Shown here: positions 24,840 to 33,664 of the stretch, piece after piece
How the letters are laid out: each line of letters begins with the position of its first letter
Numbering within the stretch: position 1 is the first letter of the stretch
Source of the DNA: Haloterrigena alkaliphila
GTDB lineage: Archaea; Halobacteriota; Halobacteria; Halobacteriales; Natrialbaceae
Assembly: GCF_017352155.2 (NCBI RefSeq)
Contig: NZ_CP071462.1
Location: 744,001-808,000 of the forward strand
Length of the DNA: 64,000 bases
Reading direction: 5' to 3'
Made by a program: the position numbers and the translations under genes
The notes under the pieces: model-generated
Seen by the model: the letters and a program-made list of their open reading frames with translations, nothing else
What the model was told of the DNA's origin: nothing
The model's database searches: none

Positions 24840-25820
24840 TCAGTCGGACCGGAAACCGCGCGGTTCCTCGGCGATCGGCTCTTCGTCGCCGGACCCGCCC
24901 AGCAGCCCGTCGGGGAGTCGCGCGCGGAGGTCGATCGATTCGCTGCCCAGCACGGCGAAGCCGGCGAAGATCGTCAGGAAGCCGAGGACGGCGGCCGGTG
25001 CGATCGACTCGCCGAGCAGGGCCGCGCCGCCGAGCGTCGAGACGACCGGGACGACGTAGAAGATTAGATTAGCCTCGATGGCGCTCGTCGCCTCGAGCAG
25101 CCCGAAGTAGGCGATGTACGCGAGGACGCCGGCGACGAGGCTGACGTAACCCAGCGCGAGGACGGCGTCGGCGCTCCAGGTGACGTCGCCGACCGACTCG
25201 CCGGCCCCCCAGGCGAAGGCGTGACAGAGGACCGCGGCGATAGGCAGGCCCCACGCGATCCGGACCGTGCTCGAGAGGGTTGCCGTCGACCCGGCCCGAC
25301 GAATGAGGACGGCCCCCAGCGCGGCGCTGACCGCGCCAGCGAACAGGATCGCGCGGCCGACGGCGTCGCCGCCGAGCAGGTTCGCGGGGTCAGGGCTGAC
25401 CACGAGCGCCACCCCCAGCAGTCCGAGCACCATCCCGGCGGTGCCGCGACGGGAGAGGCGCTCGTCGGAGAGGAGGACGGCCGCGAAGACGGGCGTCAGG
25501 ATCGGGTTGAGGCTGAAGACGATCGCGCCGACGGCGCTGGTGGCGTACTGCTGGCCGACGAATAGCAGGGCGTTCGACAGGCCGATCACGAGGCCGCCGG
25601 TCGCGAGGATGCCGACGACGTCGCCCCGCGTCCGGGGCCGAAGCTCCTCGCGCGAAGCGGTGACGGCGACGTAGGCCAGCATGACCAGCGCGGCGACGTC
25701 GAACCGCAGCGCGACGAACGTGAGCGGGGGGAAGTAGGCGAGCCCCGCCTTCGCGGCGACGAACGTCCCCCCGAAGAAGAGACTCGAGAGGACGAAGAAG
25801 GCGATCGTTCGTCGGTCCAT
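24840..25820 (-). CDS. DMT-superfamily transporter (EamA type)
   Basis: The 326-residue protein has ten hydrophobic segments arranged as two EamA repeats, beginning TIAFFVLSSLFFGGTFVAAK. It would export or import a small metabolite at the cytoplasmic membrane. The ATG at 25820 gives a normal N-terminus; an in-frame ATG at 25907 would add 29 unusual residues and may instead be within the leader. It is divergent from a regulator gene, and the intergenic region holds a long palindrome and a second degenerate copy, so the regulator probably controls this transporter. Confidence 0.88.
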   Translation of the reverse strand: MDRRTIAFFVLSSLFFGGTFVAAKAGLAYFPPLTFVALRFDVAALVMLAYVAVTASREELRPRTRGDVVGILATGGLVIGLSNALLFVGQQYATSAVGAIVFSLNPILTPVFAAVLLSDERLSRRGTAGMVLGLLGVALVVSPDPANLLGGDAVGRAILFAGAVSAALGAVLIRRAGSTATLSSTVRIAWGLPIAAVLCHAFAWGAGESVGDVTWSADAVLALGYVSLVAGVLAYIAYFGLLEATSAIEANLIFYVVPVVSTLGGAALLGESIAPAAVLGFLTIFAGFAVLGSESIDLRARLPDGLLGGSGDEEPIAEEPRGFRSD

Positions 25821-25939
25821 CAGTACGCCACCTCCGTTCGGGGATCGGTCGGCGAGATCGCCGGTCGAGAGCCGACCGACGAAGAGAGTTCGGAAATCAT
25901 CGTACATTATCGTAGGTACTCGAGGGGCATAGTTTCGTT

Positions 25940-25956
25940 CAGAAACTATTTCACGG
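25940..25956. promoter_or_regulatory. Degenerate operator copy near the transporter promoter
   Basis: CAGAAACTATTTCACGG matches the centre of the palindrome at 26027-26049 at 14 of 17 positions. It lies on the transporter side of the divergent region, in its likely promoter. Confidence 0.55.
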
Positions 25957-26026
25957 GAAGAAAATCGGCCGGCGCGGGAAAGGGTCGACTGCCCGGGCAA
26001 GCGCTGCGGACCGCGCGGCGACTTCG

Positions 26027-26049
26027 CACCGTGAAACTGTTTCACGGTG
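26027..26049. promoter_or_regulatory. 23-bp perfect palindrome, likely operator
   Basis: Arms CACCGTGAAAC and GTTTCACGGTG flank a single central T. The site ends 36 bases before the ATG of the regulator, just upstream of its expected TATA region, so binding there would interfere with initiation. The regulator itself is the obvious candidate to bind. Confidence 0.75.
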
Positions 26050-26085
26050 AGAAAACGCTTTCCGATCGCGGGACGGAGTGCCCGT

Positions 26086-26883
26086 ATGGAATCGGCACTC
26101 GAGGAGATCGAGTTCCTCGCGCTCTCTGAGAATCGGGTCGAGGTGCTCAGACTGCTCTCGGAGCGCCCGCACAGCCGAAACGAACTGGCCGCGGCGACCG
26201 GCGCCTCGCAGGCGACGCTGGGACGGATCCTGAGCGACTTCAGGGACCGCTCGTGGATCCGCCGGGCGGGCAGCGAGTACCTGGCGACAGCGACCGGCGA
26301 ACTCGTCGCGGCCGGCGTAACCGACTTGCGGGAGATCGTGGAGACCGAACGGCGACTTCGCGGCGTCGTCGACTACCTCCCCGCCGACTCGATGGGGTTC
26401 GACCTCCGGCGACTGGCCGACGCGCGGATCACCACGCCGAGCCAGACCCGGCCGAACGCGCCGCTGTCGCGCCTGCTCGAGTTACTCGAGGACACCGCCT
26501 CGGTGCGGACGGTCTCGCACGCGTTCAACGAGCAGACCCTGACGGTCGTTCGGGAGCGGACGACGACGGGCGAGGCGACGTTCGAGGGCGTCTTCTCTCG
26601 CAGCGCGATCGACGCGCTGGCCGACGACGCGGAGCTACGAGACTCCCTCGAGTCGCTGGTGGCGTCCGACGCGGCGTCGATCCGGGTTCGCGAGGAGTCG
26701 GTCCCGCTGGCGGTCATGCTGCTGGACGACGTGGTCTACCTGCTCCTGCGCGACGAACAGGGGGTTCTGCGCGCCTCGATCGACACCGACGACGAGGCGG
26801 TGCGCGCGTGGGCGGCCGAAACGATCGACGACTACTGGGCGGACGCCGAACCGCTGGCGGAGTCGTCGGTGGCCCTCGAGTGA
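26086..26883 (+). CDS. HVO_0163-type winged-helix transcriptional regulator
   Basis: The 265-residue protein has an N-terminal winged helix (residues 1-80: LSENRVEVLRLLSERPHSRN, then ASQATLGRILSDFRDRSWI) and a C-terminal ligand- or dimerisation-like domain with VTVVRERTTTG-type strands and VPLAVMLLDDVVYLLLRDEQG. From memory it fits the haloarchaeal HVO_0163 family. It is divergent from the DMT transporter, and a 23-bp palindrome lies just upstream, suggesting autoregulation and control of the transporter. A frameshifted relative is at 36066-36876. Confidence 0.85.
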   Translation: MESALEEIEFLALSENRVEVLRLLSERPHSRNELAAATGASQATLGRILSDFRDRSWIRRAGSEYLATATGELVAAGVTDLREIVETERRLRGVVDYLPADSMGFDLRRLADARITTPSQTRPNAPLSRLLELLEDTASVRTVSHAFNEQTLTVVRERTTTGEATFEGVFSRSAIDALADDAELRDSLESLVASDAASIRVREESVPLAVMLLDDVVYLLLRDEQGVLRASIDTDDEAVRAWAAETIDDYWADAEPLAESSVALE

Positions 26884-26960
26884 GGGGGAAGGGAGCCCGA
26901 CGGACGCTCGGCGGACGCTCGACGAACGTTCAATGGATGCTCGACGGGCGCGATGCGAGT

Positions 26961-28556
26961 CTACGATTCGTCCCGAATGAAGTCGGCCGCCTTCTCGGCG
27001 ATCATCGTCGTCGGCGCGTCGGTGTTCCCGCTCGTGATCGTCGGCATGATCGAGGCGTCGACGACCCGCAGGCCCTCGAGGCCGCGGACGCGGAGTCGGT
27101 CGTCGACGACGGCGTCCTCGTCGTCGCCCATCTTGCAGGTGCCGACGGGATGGTATAGCGTCTCGGCCGTCTCGCGGATATGTTCGATCAGTTCTTCGTC
27201 GCTCTGCACGTCCGGACCCGGCAACACCTCCTCGCCGCGGTACTCGTCGAACGGCTCGGCCCGCAGAATCTCGCGGACCAGTTTGAGTCCCTCGAGCGCG
27301 ACCTCGAGGTCGTCGCCCTCGGACAGATACTGGGGATCGATCTCGGGTTCGTCGAACGGCTCTGCGGATCGCAGCGCGATCCGGCCGCGACTGTCGGGAC
27401 GGAGCCGGAGCGCGCCCAGCGAGAAACCGTGGCCCTCGGGATTGTCGAACCCGTGGTCGACGAAGTACGAGGGGGCGAAGTGAAACTGGATCTCGGGTCG
27501 ATCCGCGTCGTCGGTGACGTTGGCGAAGCCGCCGGCCTCCGCGACGTTCGAGGTCAGCGGCCCCCGCTTCAACAGGAAGTATTTCAGCAGGTTCACCAGC
27601 GAGTCCGCATCGGCGAGCGAGATCGGCGTCTCGCACTCGTAGTTGACGCCGACCTGGAGGTGGTCCTGCAGGTTCCGGCCGACCCCGGGCAGATCCTCGA
27701 CGACGGGGATATCGTGGTCCGCGAGGTGGTCGGCCGGGCCGACACCGGACAGTAACAGGAGGTGCGGCGAATTGATCGCGCCGGCCGACAGGATCACCTC
27801 CTCGCTCGCGTCGACCGTCGCGGGGCTGCCGTCGGCGTCGTCCCGGGCGTACTCGACGCCGACGGCCTCCCGCCCGTCGAACCGTACGCTGGTCACTCGC
27901 GCGCCGGTCACCGCCGTCAGGTTGGGCCGGTCGAGCACCGGCTTCAGGTACGCCTCGGCGGCGCTGTGGCGCCGACCGTCTTTCTGGGTGACCTGATAGT
28001 AGCCGACGCCCGTCTGATCGCCGGCGTTGAAGTCCTCGTTCTGCGGGATTCCGACCGTCTGCCCGGCCTCGAGGAACGCCTCGGCGAGTTCGTTCGGCGA
28101 CCGGAGGTCGGCCACGTTTCGCGGGCCGCCAACCCCGTGGAACCGCGAGGGGCCGCGCTCGTTGTGTTCGGCCCGCTTGAAGTACGGGAGGACGTCCTCG
28201 TACCCCCAGCCCTCGTTTCCCAGGTCCGCCCAGTGATCGTAGTCCTCGGGCTGGCCGCGCACGTAGATCATCGCGTTGATCGAACTCGAGCCCCCGAGCG
28301 TCTTCCCGCGGGGCCAGTACAGTTCCCGGTCGTGCAGCTCCGACTGGGGCTCGGTGTAATAGGCCCAGTCGACGTCCGTTCGGAACAGGTCCGAGAACGC
28401 CGCCGGGACGCCGATCTCTCGCTTCTCGTCGGGGTCGCCGGCCTCGAGCAACAGGACGTCGCTATCGCCGTCCGCCGAGAGCCGGTTCGCCAGCACGCAC
28501 CCCGCCGGCCCCGCGCCGACGATCACGTAGTCGTAGGATCTCCCCCTGCTTGCCAT
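26961..28556 (-). CDS. GMC-family oxidoreductase (choline dehydrogenase-like)
   Basis: The 531-residue flavoprotein has the FAD-binding GAGPAGCVLA near the N-terminus, the GMC signature GKTLGGSSSINAMIYVRG, and the active-site regions HPVGTCKMG and TSGNTDAPTT near the C-terminus. GMC enzymes oxidise alcohols such as choline to aldehydes; the substrate here is unproven. A box GGTATAG (about 28582-28588 on the plus strand) lies 27 bases before the ATG at 28556, supporting that leaderless start. No betaine aldehyde dehydrogenase is adjacent. Confidence 0.92.
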   Translation of the reverse strand: MASRGRSYDYVIVGAGPAGCVLANRLSADGDSDVLLLEAGDPDEKREIGVPAAFSDLFRTDVDWAYYTEPQSELHDRELYWPRGKTLGGSSSINAMIYVRGQPEDYDHWADLGNEGWGYEDVLPYFKRAEHNERGPSRFHGVGGPRNVADLRSPNELAEAFLEAGQTVGIPQNEDFNAGDQTGVGYYQVTQKDGRRHSAAEAYLKPVLDRPNLTAVTGARVTSVRFDGREAVGVEYARDDADGSPATVDASEEVILSAGAINSPHLLLLSGVGPADHLADHDIPVVEDLPGVGRNLQDHLQVGVNYECETPISLADADSLVNLLKYFLLKRGPLTSNVAEAGGFANVTDDADRPEIQFHFAPSYFVDHGFDNPEGHGFSLGALRLRPDSRGRIALRSAEPFDEPEIDPQYLSEGDDLEVALEGLKLVREILRAEPFDEYRGEEVLPGPDVQSDEELIEHIRETAETLYHPVGTCKMGDDEDAVVDDRLRVRGLEGLRVVDASIMPTITSGNTDAPTTMIAEKAADFIRDES

Positions 28557-28833
28557 TGTGTCCCATATCATGCGACTGGATCGGTATAGCTCTAGTCCCC
28601 GCTGTCATCCCTCGAAAGCGGTGAGAGAGCCCGAAACCCGCGCGGTCGCGCCCATTCTGCCGCGATTCCGACCGCCGTCGTCGGACAAGTTCCGAAACGA
28701 GGCGGGTCGATCACGCGGTCGATCCGGCGGACGCAGTCGGGAAGCGGGAACGGAGATACCGGCGGGAGAGTCGCGATTCGACGACTCACCGCCACAAGAC
28801 ATATTCCCGCTCCCGAACGGGTTGCCACAACTG

Positions 28834-29919
28834 ATGGCCGTCTTTCCACACGGCTCCGCTCCGCGCGTCGCGGTGGTCCCGATCGGCGATCCGCCGACGA
28901 CGGCTTGCGAGACAGTCGCAGCGACGCTCAGCGAGACGTTCGACCTCTCGGTCCCGATCCGGCAGGGAATCGATGCGCCGGCCGACAAGTCGGCGGCCGA
29001 CTCGCCACGGGGCAACGCCGAGCCGTTCCTCGAGTCCCTCGGGGACGAGACCGACGGGATCGACCTCGCCGTCGGCGTCACGGAGACGCCGCTCCGTACC
29101 CATCCCAGCGACCGCGCGCTGTTCGGCCTCGGCCTCGAGTTCGGCCCCGTCGGCGTCGTCTCGACGGCGGGGTTGTTCTCCGGAGACGAGTCCGATGACA
29201 ACGGGTCCGATGAGTACGGGTCCGACGGCGACGAGCCGTCGGCGCTCGAGCGCGAGCGGCTGGCGACGGAGACGCTCGCGGTCGCCGGGGCCATGCTCGG
29301 TCTGCGAACGTCCCTGCACGGGACCGACGTCCGCGCCGAGCAGCCGTGTGCAGGGTCGGCGAACGACGCGCTCGACCAGCTCGACGCGGCGCCGGCGAGC
29401 TACTGCGAGGACTGTCGACGCGCACTGACGGGCGAGTCACCGGTGCTCGAACCGCCGGGACCCGACGGCTGGATCGTCCGCCCGCGCCACGAGGCGGTGT
29501 TCGCGTTCGCGGACCGGTGGGCGCGCGGCGAACCGAAGTGGCGGGATTACCCGCTGATGGGGACGGGACTGCTCGTCGTGAACGCCGAGCGACTGGGATC
29601 CCGGCTACGGGCGCACCTCGGACGGCTGCCGCGACCGGGGTCCGTCTCGACCCGCGACCTCCCCCGGCCGGTCCGCGCGACCTACCGAATCGCGCACTGC
29701 TGGTCGACCGTGGCGTGCTACCTGTTCTGGATCTTCGTGTGGCTGCGCGCGTTCGTCGACGTCCACGCCGGGCTGTTCGGGACGGCGTTCTCCGCGGGCG
29801 GCCTCGTCGCGCTGGTGGCCGTCGGGGTCGTCCTCGGTATCGTCACGGGGCGGTTCGTCGCGGCGATCGCAGGCGGGTTCTACGGCGGTCTCCGGGGGCC
29901 CGCCGCGGGGAATCGCTAG
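28834..29919 (+). CDS. Inactivated archaemetzincin-like protein with membrane tail
   Basis: The 361-residue protein aligns with archaemetzincins by eye: a VAVVPIGDP start, then ALFGLGLEFGPVGVVSTAGL, then ETLAVAGAMLGL, a Cys172-x-G, and CEDC (Cys191, Cys194). Archaemetzincins need HExxHxxG followed by Cys, C-x-M and CxxC. Here the three HExxH positions are Ala149, Val150 and Ala153, so zinc binding and catalysis should be lost while the CxxC pair remains. The C-terminus adds two or three hydrophobic helices (about 290-355). A TATA-like box lies 29-35 bases upstream. It may act as a membrane-bound pseudo-enzyme. Confidence 0.7.
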   Translation: MAVFPHGSAPRVAVVPIGDPPTTACETVAATLSETFDLSVPIRQGIDAPADKSAADSPRGNAEPFLESLGDETDGIDLAVGVTETPLRTHPSDRALFGLGLEFGPVGVVSTAGLFSGDESDDNGSDEYGSDGDEPSALERERLATETLAVAGAMLGLRTSLHGTDVRAEQPCAGSANDALDQLDAAPASYCEDCRRALTGESPVLEPPGPDGWIVRPRHEAVFAFADRWARGEPKWRDYPLMGTGLLVVNAERLGSRLRAHLGRLPRPGSVSTRDLPRPVRATYRIAHCWSTVACYLFWIFVWLRAFVDVHAGLFGTAFSAGGLVALVAVGVVLGIVTGRFVAAIAGGFYGGLRGPAAGNR

Positions 29920-30081
29920 TCAGGGCCCGAGGACGAACCGGACCATTTCGATCGGCCAGAGAAACGCAACGAACCCGACGACAGCTCTGGTCGCCTCGAG
30001 CGAGACGCGTCTGCATCGCGTCCGCCGTCGCTCGACATCCCACCGGTACGCATTTCCCGGTTCGTTGCGAGTTCGACCGGT

Positions 30082-30786
30082 ATGCGACGCGAGGTGTTCA
30101 ACGACGCGGGGGAGCGGAACCTCGTGTTCGTTCTCGGCTGGGGGAACCGCATCGACCACGAGAACGTCCAGTGGGTCGTCGACCGACTCGTCGACGCCGA
30201 CTACCGGGTTACCGTCTTCCAGATTCCGACGGTGATAACCGACTTCGACGCGGAATGGGTGGCGCCGGTCGCGGAGTACGTCGACGACCTCGAGGGGTAC
30301 CGCCTCCTGACCCACAGCACCGGCGGCCTCATCGCCGAGTTCCTCGAGGGCGCCGAGACGCGCGTCTACCTGAGCCCGTGGTGGGGGTTCCACGACGACC
30401 TGCGCACCCCCGTCGTCTCGCTGCTGCTGAAACTGCCCGTCTCGCGGTCGATCCTGCCGACCGGCGGGACCGATCGCGAGATGCTCGGCGAACTCGCGAC
30501 CGATCGGCAGCTCGCGGACACGCCGGGCCGCGTCGCGCCGACGTTCCTGCGGGAGGCCAAGCGCGCCCAGCGACGCTTGCCCCCGTTCCAGTTTCCCGAG
30601 TCCGGCGTCGTCTTCTACACGCCCGACGACGCCGTCGTCGGCGTCGACGCCATCCTCGAGCGCGCGCCCGAATCGAACCGCGTCGCCTACGAGGGGGGCC
30701 ACCAGCTGTTCGACTCGCCCTCGCGCGAGACGCACGTCGGAACGATTCTGGACGCGCTCGAGGCGGGGCGCGCCGCGCTCGAGTGA
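30082..30786 (+). CDS. Alpha/beta hydrolase-like protein
   Basis: The 234-residue protein shows VFVLGWGNR at the first strand, a nucleophile-like elbow THSTGG, a VVFYTPDDAVV strand with an Asp, and GGHQLFDSP with a His near the end. The order matches the alpha/beta hydrolase fold, with Ser in HSTGG as nucleophile. No cap domain and no signal peptide are evident. Homologues are common in haloarchaea without known substrate. The ATG gives the shortest credible N-terminus. Confidence 0.8.
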   Translation: MRREVFNDAGERNLVFVLGWGNRIDHENVQWVVDRLVDADYRVTVFQIPTVITDFDAEWVAPVAEYVDDLEGYRLLTHSTGGLIAEFLEGAETRVYLSPWWGFHDDLRTPVVSLLLKLPVSRSILPTGGTDREMLGELATDRQLADTPGRVAPTFLREAKRAQRRLPPFQFPESGVVFYTPDDAVVGVDAILERAPESNRVAYEGGHQLFDSPSRETHVGTILDALEAGRAALE

Positions 30787-30936
30787 GCCGTCGGCGAGGG
30801 ATTCGTCGGAGAGACTCGCGCGGACCGGTCTCGCTCCGCCGACCGCGGTCGGGGCGGTTAGCGCGCGGCTCCGCGGTTGGGTCGCCGGTGATGTCGCGTC
30901 CGACGGGCCTTTAGGTCCTCGCCGTGGACGGTACAC

Positions 30937-31554
30937 GTGAATTCTAACGAGGTTCGGCGGCAGTGGGAAACGCGATCCGGCGCGTATTCGCCCGAGTACT
31001 ACGCCTACTACGGCCCTGACGAGCGCAGCGAGTCGGTCCGCACCCTTCTCGAGCGATACGTCGACCGGGACGCGTCGATTCTGGAACTGGGCTGCAGTTC
31101 CGGCCGTCACCTCTCGCATCTCTACGAGCACGGCTTCGAGGAACTGGCGGGCATCGACGTCAACGACGACGCGTTCGACGTCATGCGGGAGCACTACCCC
31201 GACCTCGCCGACGCCGGCACGTTCTACCACGACACGATCGAGAACGTCGTCGGCGACTTCGACGACGGTCGGTTCGACGTCGTCTACTCGGTGGAGACCC
31301 TCCAGCACCTCCACCCGGACGTCGAGTGGGTCCTCGAAGACCTCGCCCGGATCACCGACGACCTCCTCGTCACGGTCGAGAACGAGGGCGAGAACCCCCA
31401 GTCGGACGATCTGGAAGTGAGCTACGTCAACGGCGACTTCCCGCTCTATCACCGCAACTGGAAGCGCGTGTTCACCGACCTGGGCCTCCTCGAAGTCGAC
31501 GCCGAGTCCGGGACGCGGGATACCGTCCGCGCGTTTCGCTCGAGCGAGGAGTGA
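30937..31554 (+). CDS. Class I SAM-dependent methyltransferase
   Basis: The 205-residue protein has the SAM motif ILELGCSSGRHLSHL, then AGIDVNDDAFDVM and FDVVYSVETLQHLHPD, the usual order of a class I methyltransferase. The YSPEYYAYYGPDE opening resembles small-molecule methyltransferases. The substrate is unknown. It starts with GTG; the box TTTAGG at 30910-30915 lies about 25 bases before it. A short membrane-protein gene follows on the same strand. Confidence 0.88.
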   Translation: MNSNEVRRQWETRSGAYSPEYYAYYGPDERSESVRTLLERYVDRDASILELGCSSGRHLSHLYEHGFEELAGIDVNDDAFDVMREHYPDLADAGTFYHDTIENVVGDFDDGRFDVVYSVETLQHLHPDVEWVLEDLARITDDLLVTVENEGENPQSDDLEVSYVNGDFPLYHRNWKRVFTDLGLLEVDAESGTRDTVRAFRSSEE

Positions 31555-31634
31555 GTCGGTCGAGGAATGAGGCGGTCGAGGAGTGTCTCGAGCGAACCCA
31601 ACGTTTTGAATCGCGCCGTCCAACGGGTCAGTCG

Positions 31635-32030
31635 ATGGACGCCGAACGCTGGTGGCCGCCGTTCGTCGAGGTCGTCGCGCTCGTGTGGATCGTGCTGTTC
31701 GTCGTCGACGTCGCGGTCGGCTTCGATCTGCTCGCCGTCTCCGAGTCGCTCGCGACGGCGATCCGGGGCGTCCTCCAGTGGCTCCTCGTCGTCTTCCTCC
31801 TCGACGTCGCGCTCCTCTATCGGTGGTCCGAGCAGGGGCCGCGGGCGTTCGTCCGCTCGAACTGGTTCCTCATCCTCACCGTCGTCCCGTGGTTCCGACC
31901 GCTCCGGCTGTTCCGCATCGGGCGGTCGATCCGCGCGCTCCGGCTCCTCACCGGGTCGCGCCGGGTCGGCTCGTTCCTCAACAAGCTCCGGCGGAAGTGC
32001 CACAGTTTATGGCACCGACTGCGCGAATGA
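31635..32030 (+). CDS. Voltage-sensor-like small membrane protein
   Basis: The 131-residue protein has three or four hydrophobic segments followed by a helix with regularly spaced arginines, RPLRLFRIGRSIRALRLLTG, then SRRVG. That resembles the S4 voltage sensor of cation channels, and an Asp in the second helix (LLDVALLYR) resembles S2/S3 countercharges. No pore helix or selectivity filter follows, so it may be a stand-alone voltage-sensing domain or a truncated channel. An AT-rich box at about 31601-31610 is 27 bases upstream. The 3' end overlaps the convergent TIGR00341 gene by 24 bases. Confidence 0.65.
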   Translation: MDAERWWPPFVEVVALVWIVLFVVDVAVGFDLLAVSESLATAIRGVLQWLLVVFLLDVALLYRWSEQGPRAFVRSNWFLILTVVPWFRPLRLFRIGRSIRALRLLTGSRRVGSFLNKLRRKCHSLWHRLRE

Positions 32031-33392
32031 GGACCTCGCCGACCCCGGCAGCCACGCGTCGAGCGGCCACCACGCGCTCCGACCACTGTCGGTGGCTCCG
32101 ACCGACGCCGCGCGCTGGTAGTCGACGAACCGGACGTCGACGTGGACGGATCGGCTCGTCTGGGAATCGATCTCGGTCTGGAGGTCCTCCGCCAGTCCCT
32201 CGTGCTCGAGGCCGCTCGTGCGCCCCACGGTCACCGTCACGGAGACCTCATCGCTGAACGCGCTCCCGTCGTTGTACTCGGTCTGGACGCCGGCGAGTTC
32301 CAGCGAACTGTACTCGGGCTCCTCGAGGACGTCCTGAACCTCGTTGTTCACCTGCTGTTCGAAGACGAGGTGCTGGTACGTCCCGAAGGCGGTCACCGCC
32401 ACGACGACCAGAAACAGCAGGACGATGACGGCGTACGCGCCCGTGCGCAGCGAGACGGTGGCGTTCTCGCGGACGTTGCTGATGACCGACGAGCGGTAGC
32501 CGAGCGCGATGAGCGTGAGGTACGCGGTGAGGTTGATCAACACGATGTTCATCAGGAGCAGGACGATACCGCCGGCGACGATGAGCGGTTCGCCCCAGGC
32601 CGTGCCGATGCCGGCCGCGGCGGCCGCGGGAACGATGGCCGCCGCGACGGCGACGCCGGCCAACGAGACGGGAAGGTCGGTCGCGAGCGCGAGCGCCCCG
32701 GCGAATCCGGCCGCGATGGCGATGATGAGCGTCAGGAGGTTCGGCGTGGCGAACCCGCTCACCTGCCCGACGCGACCGACGTCCAGCGTCGCCTGGATGA
32801 ATCCGGTCTGTTGCAAGAACACGCTCATCACGACCGCGCCGAGGTACGCGACGACGAGTCCCGTCACCTGCGACGTGGCGCTGTCGACGACCATCTCGCG
32901 GTCGCTGATGACGGCGCCGGCGCTCGCGGAGAGCGTCGACCCCGCGAACGGCGCGATCACCATCGCGCCCACGATGACGATGGCGGAGTCCAGCAGGAGG
33001 CCGGCCACCGCGACGATCGCGCTCGCGATCGCGAACGCGAGGTACGTCGCCGTCTCCGGCGTCAGGTCCTCCGCGCGCTCGCGGATCTCGACGTGCGAGG
33101 CGCCGCGCTCGCCCTTCGATCCCTCGACGTACCGGTCGGTCAACTCGTCGGCGTTCGGCACGGTCGCCCGGTCGACCTCCGTGACGACGGTGTACGTGTC
33201 GTCCGCGAGGCCGGCGTCGTACAGTCGCCCGAGGACCGTATCCACGGCGCCCGCCGGGACCGGGATGTTAGCCAGGCTCCCGTCCCGATGATCGTCCGCG
33301 TCGCTGAAGACGAACTCCACCTCCATCTCGGCGAGCGTCTCCCGAACCGCGTCGTGGTCGTCGCTGGGAACGAAGACCTGAATGAGTCGCAT
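32007..33392 (-). CDS. TIGR00341/DUF389 family membrane protein
   Basis: The 461-residue protein has an N-terminal regulatory-like domain (MRLIQVFVPSDDHDAVRETL) and a membrane domain of about six to eight helices with IVIVGAMVIAPFAGSTLSAS. That core is characteristic of the DUF389/TIGR00341 family, whose function is unknown. The C-terminal part after the helices is soluble and predicted to be extracytoplasmic or cytoplasmic by topology only. ATG at 33392 is well placed. Confidence 0.9.
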   Translation of the reverse strand: MRLIQVFVPSDDHDAVRETLAEMEVEFVFSDADDHRDGSLANIPVPAGAVDTVLGRLYDAGLADDTYTVVTEVDRATVPNADELTDRYVEGSKGERGASHVEIRERAEDLTPETATYLAFAIASAIVAVAGLLLDSAIVIVGAMVIAPFAGSTLSASAGAVISDREMVVDSATSQVTGLVVAYLGAVVMSVFLQQTGFIQATLDVGRVGQVSGFATPNLLTLIIAIAAGFAGALALATDLPVSLAGVAVAAAIVPAAAAAGIGTAWGEPLIVAGGIVLLLMNIVLINLTAYLTLIALGYRSSVISNVRENATVSLRTGAYAVIVLLFLVVVAVTAFGTYQHLVFEQQVNNEVQDVLEEPEYSSLELAGVQTEYNDGSAFSDEVSVTVTVGRTSGLEHEGLAEDLQTEIDSQTSRSVHVDVRFVDYQRAASVGATDSGRSAWWPLDAWLPGSARSSFAQSVP

Positions 33393-33483
33393 ACCGACCG
33401 GTCAGCGGACACGCAATTTACTAACTGCCGACTACAGGTCATAACAGTGAGCATATGGGGCGCTCGAGGGCAGATAGTGTTAT

Positions 33484-33564
33484 AGTAGTGACAGTGACGA
33501 ACGGGGGTACAGCTGTGACAGTATCTAACGGGGTTAGAGCAGTGACAGTGTCGGACGGGATCCG
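33484..33564 (+). repeat. Three degenerate 27-bp tandem repeats
   Basis: Units start at 33484, 33511 and 33538 and each contains TGACAGT followed by an AACGGGG-type run. In one frame they read as a nine-residue repeat (AVTVSNGVR-like), but the frame lacks a credible gene around it. The repeats lie upstream of the TIGR00341 gene and beyond the 3' end of the AIM24 gene. Confidence 0.7.
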
Positions 33565-33664
33565 AACTCCCCGAGTCCGCCGCGGCGGCCCGCGTCGCCC
33601 CTCTCTTTCGACGAGCATCGGATCACGAGCGATCCCGAGAACACGACGGGAGCCGCAACGGCCG

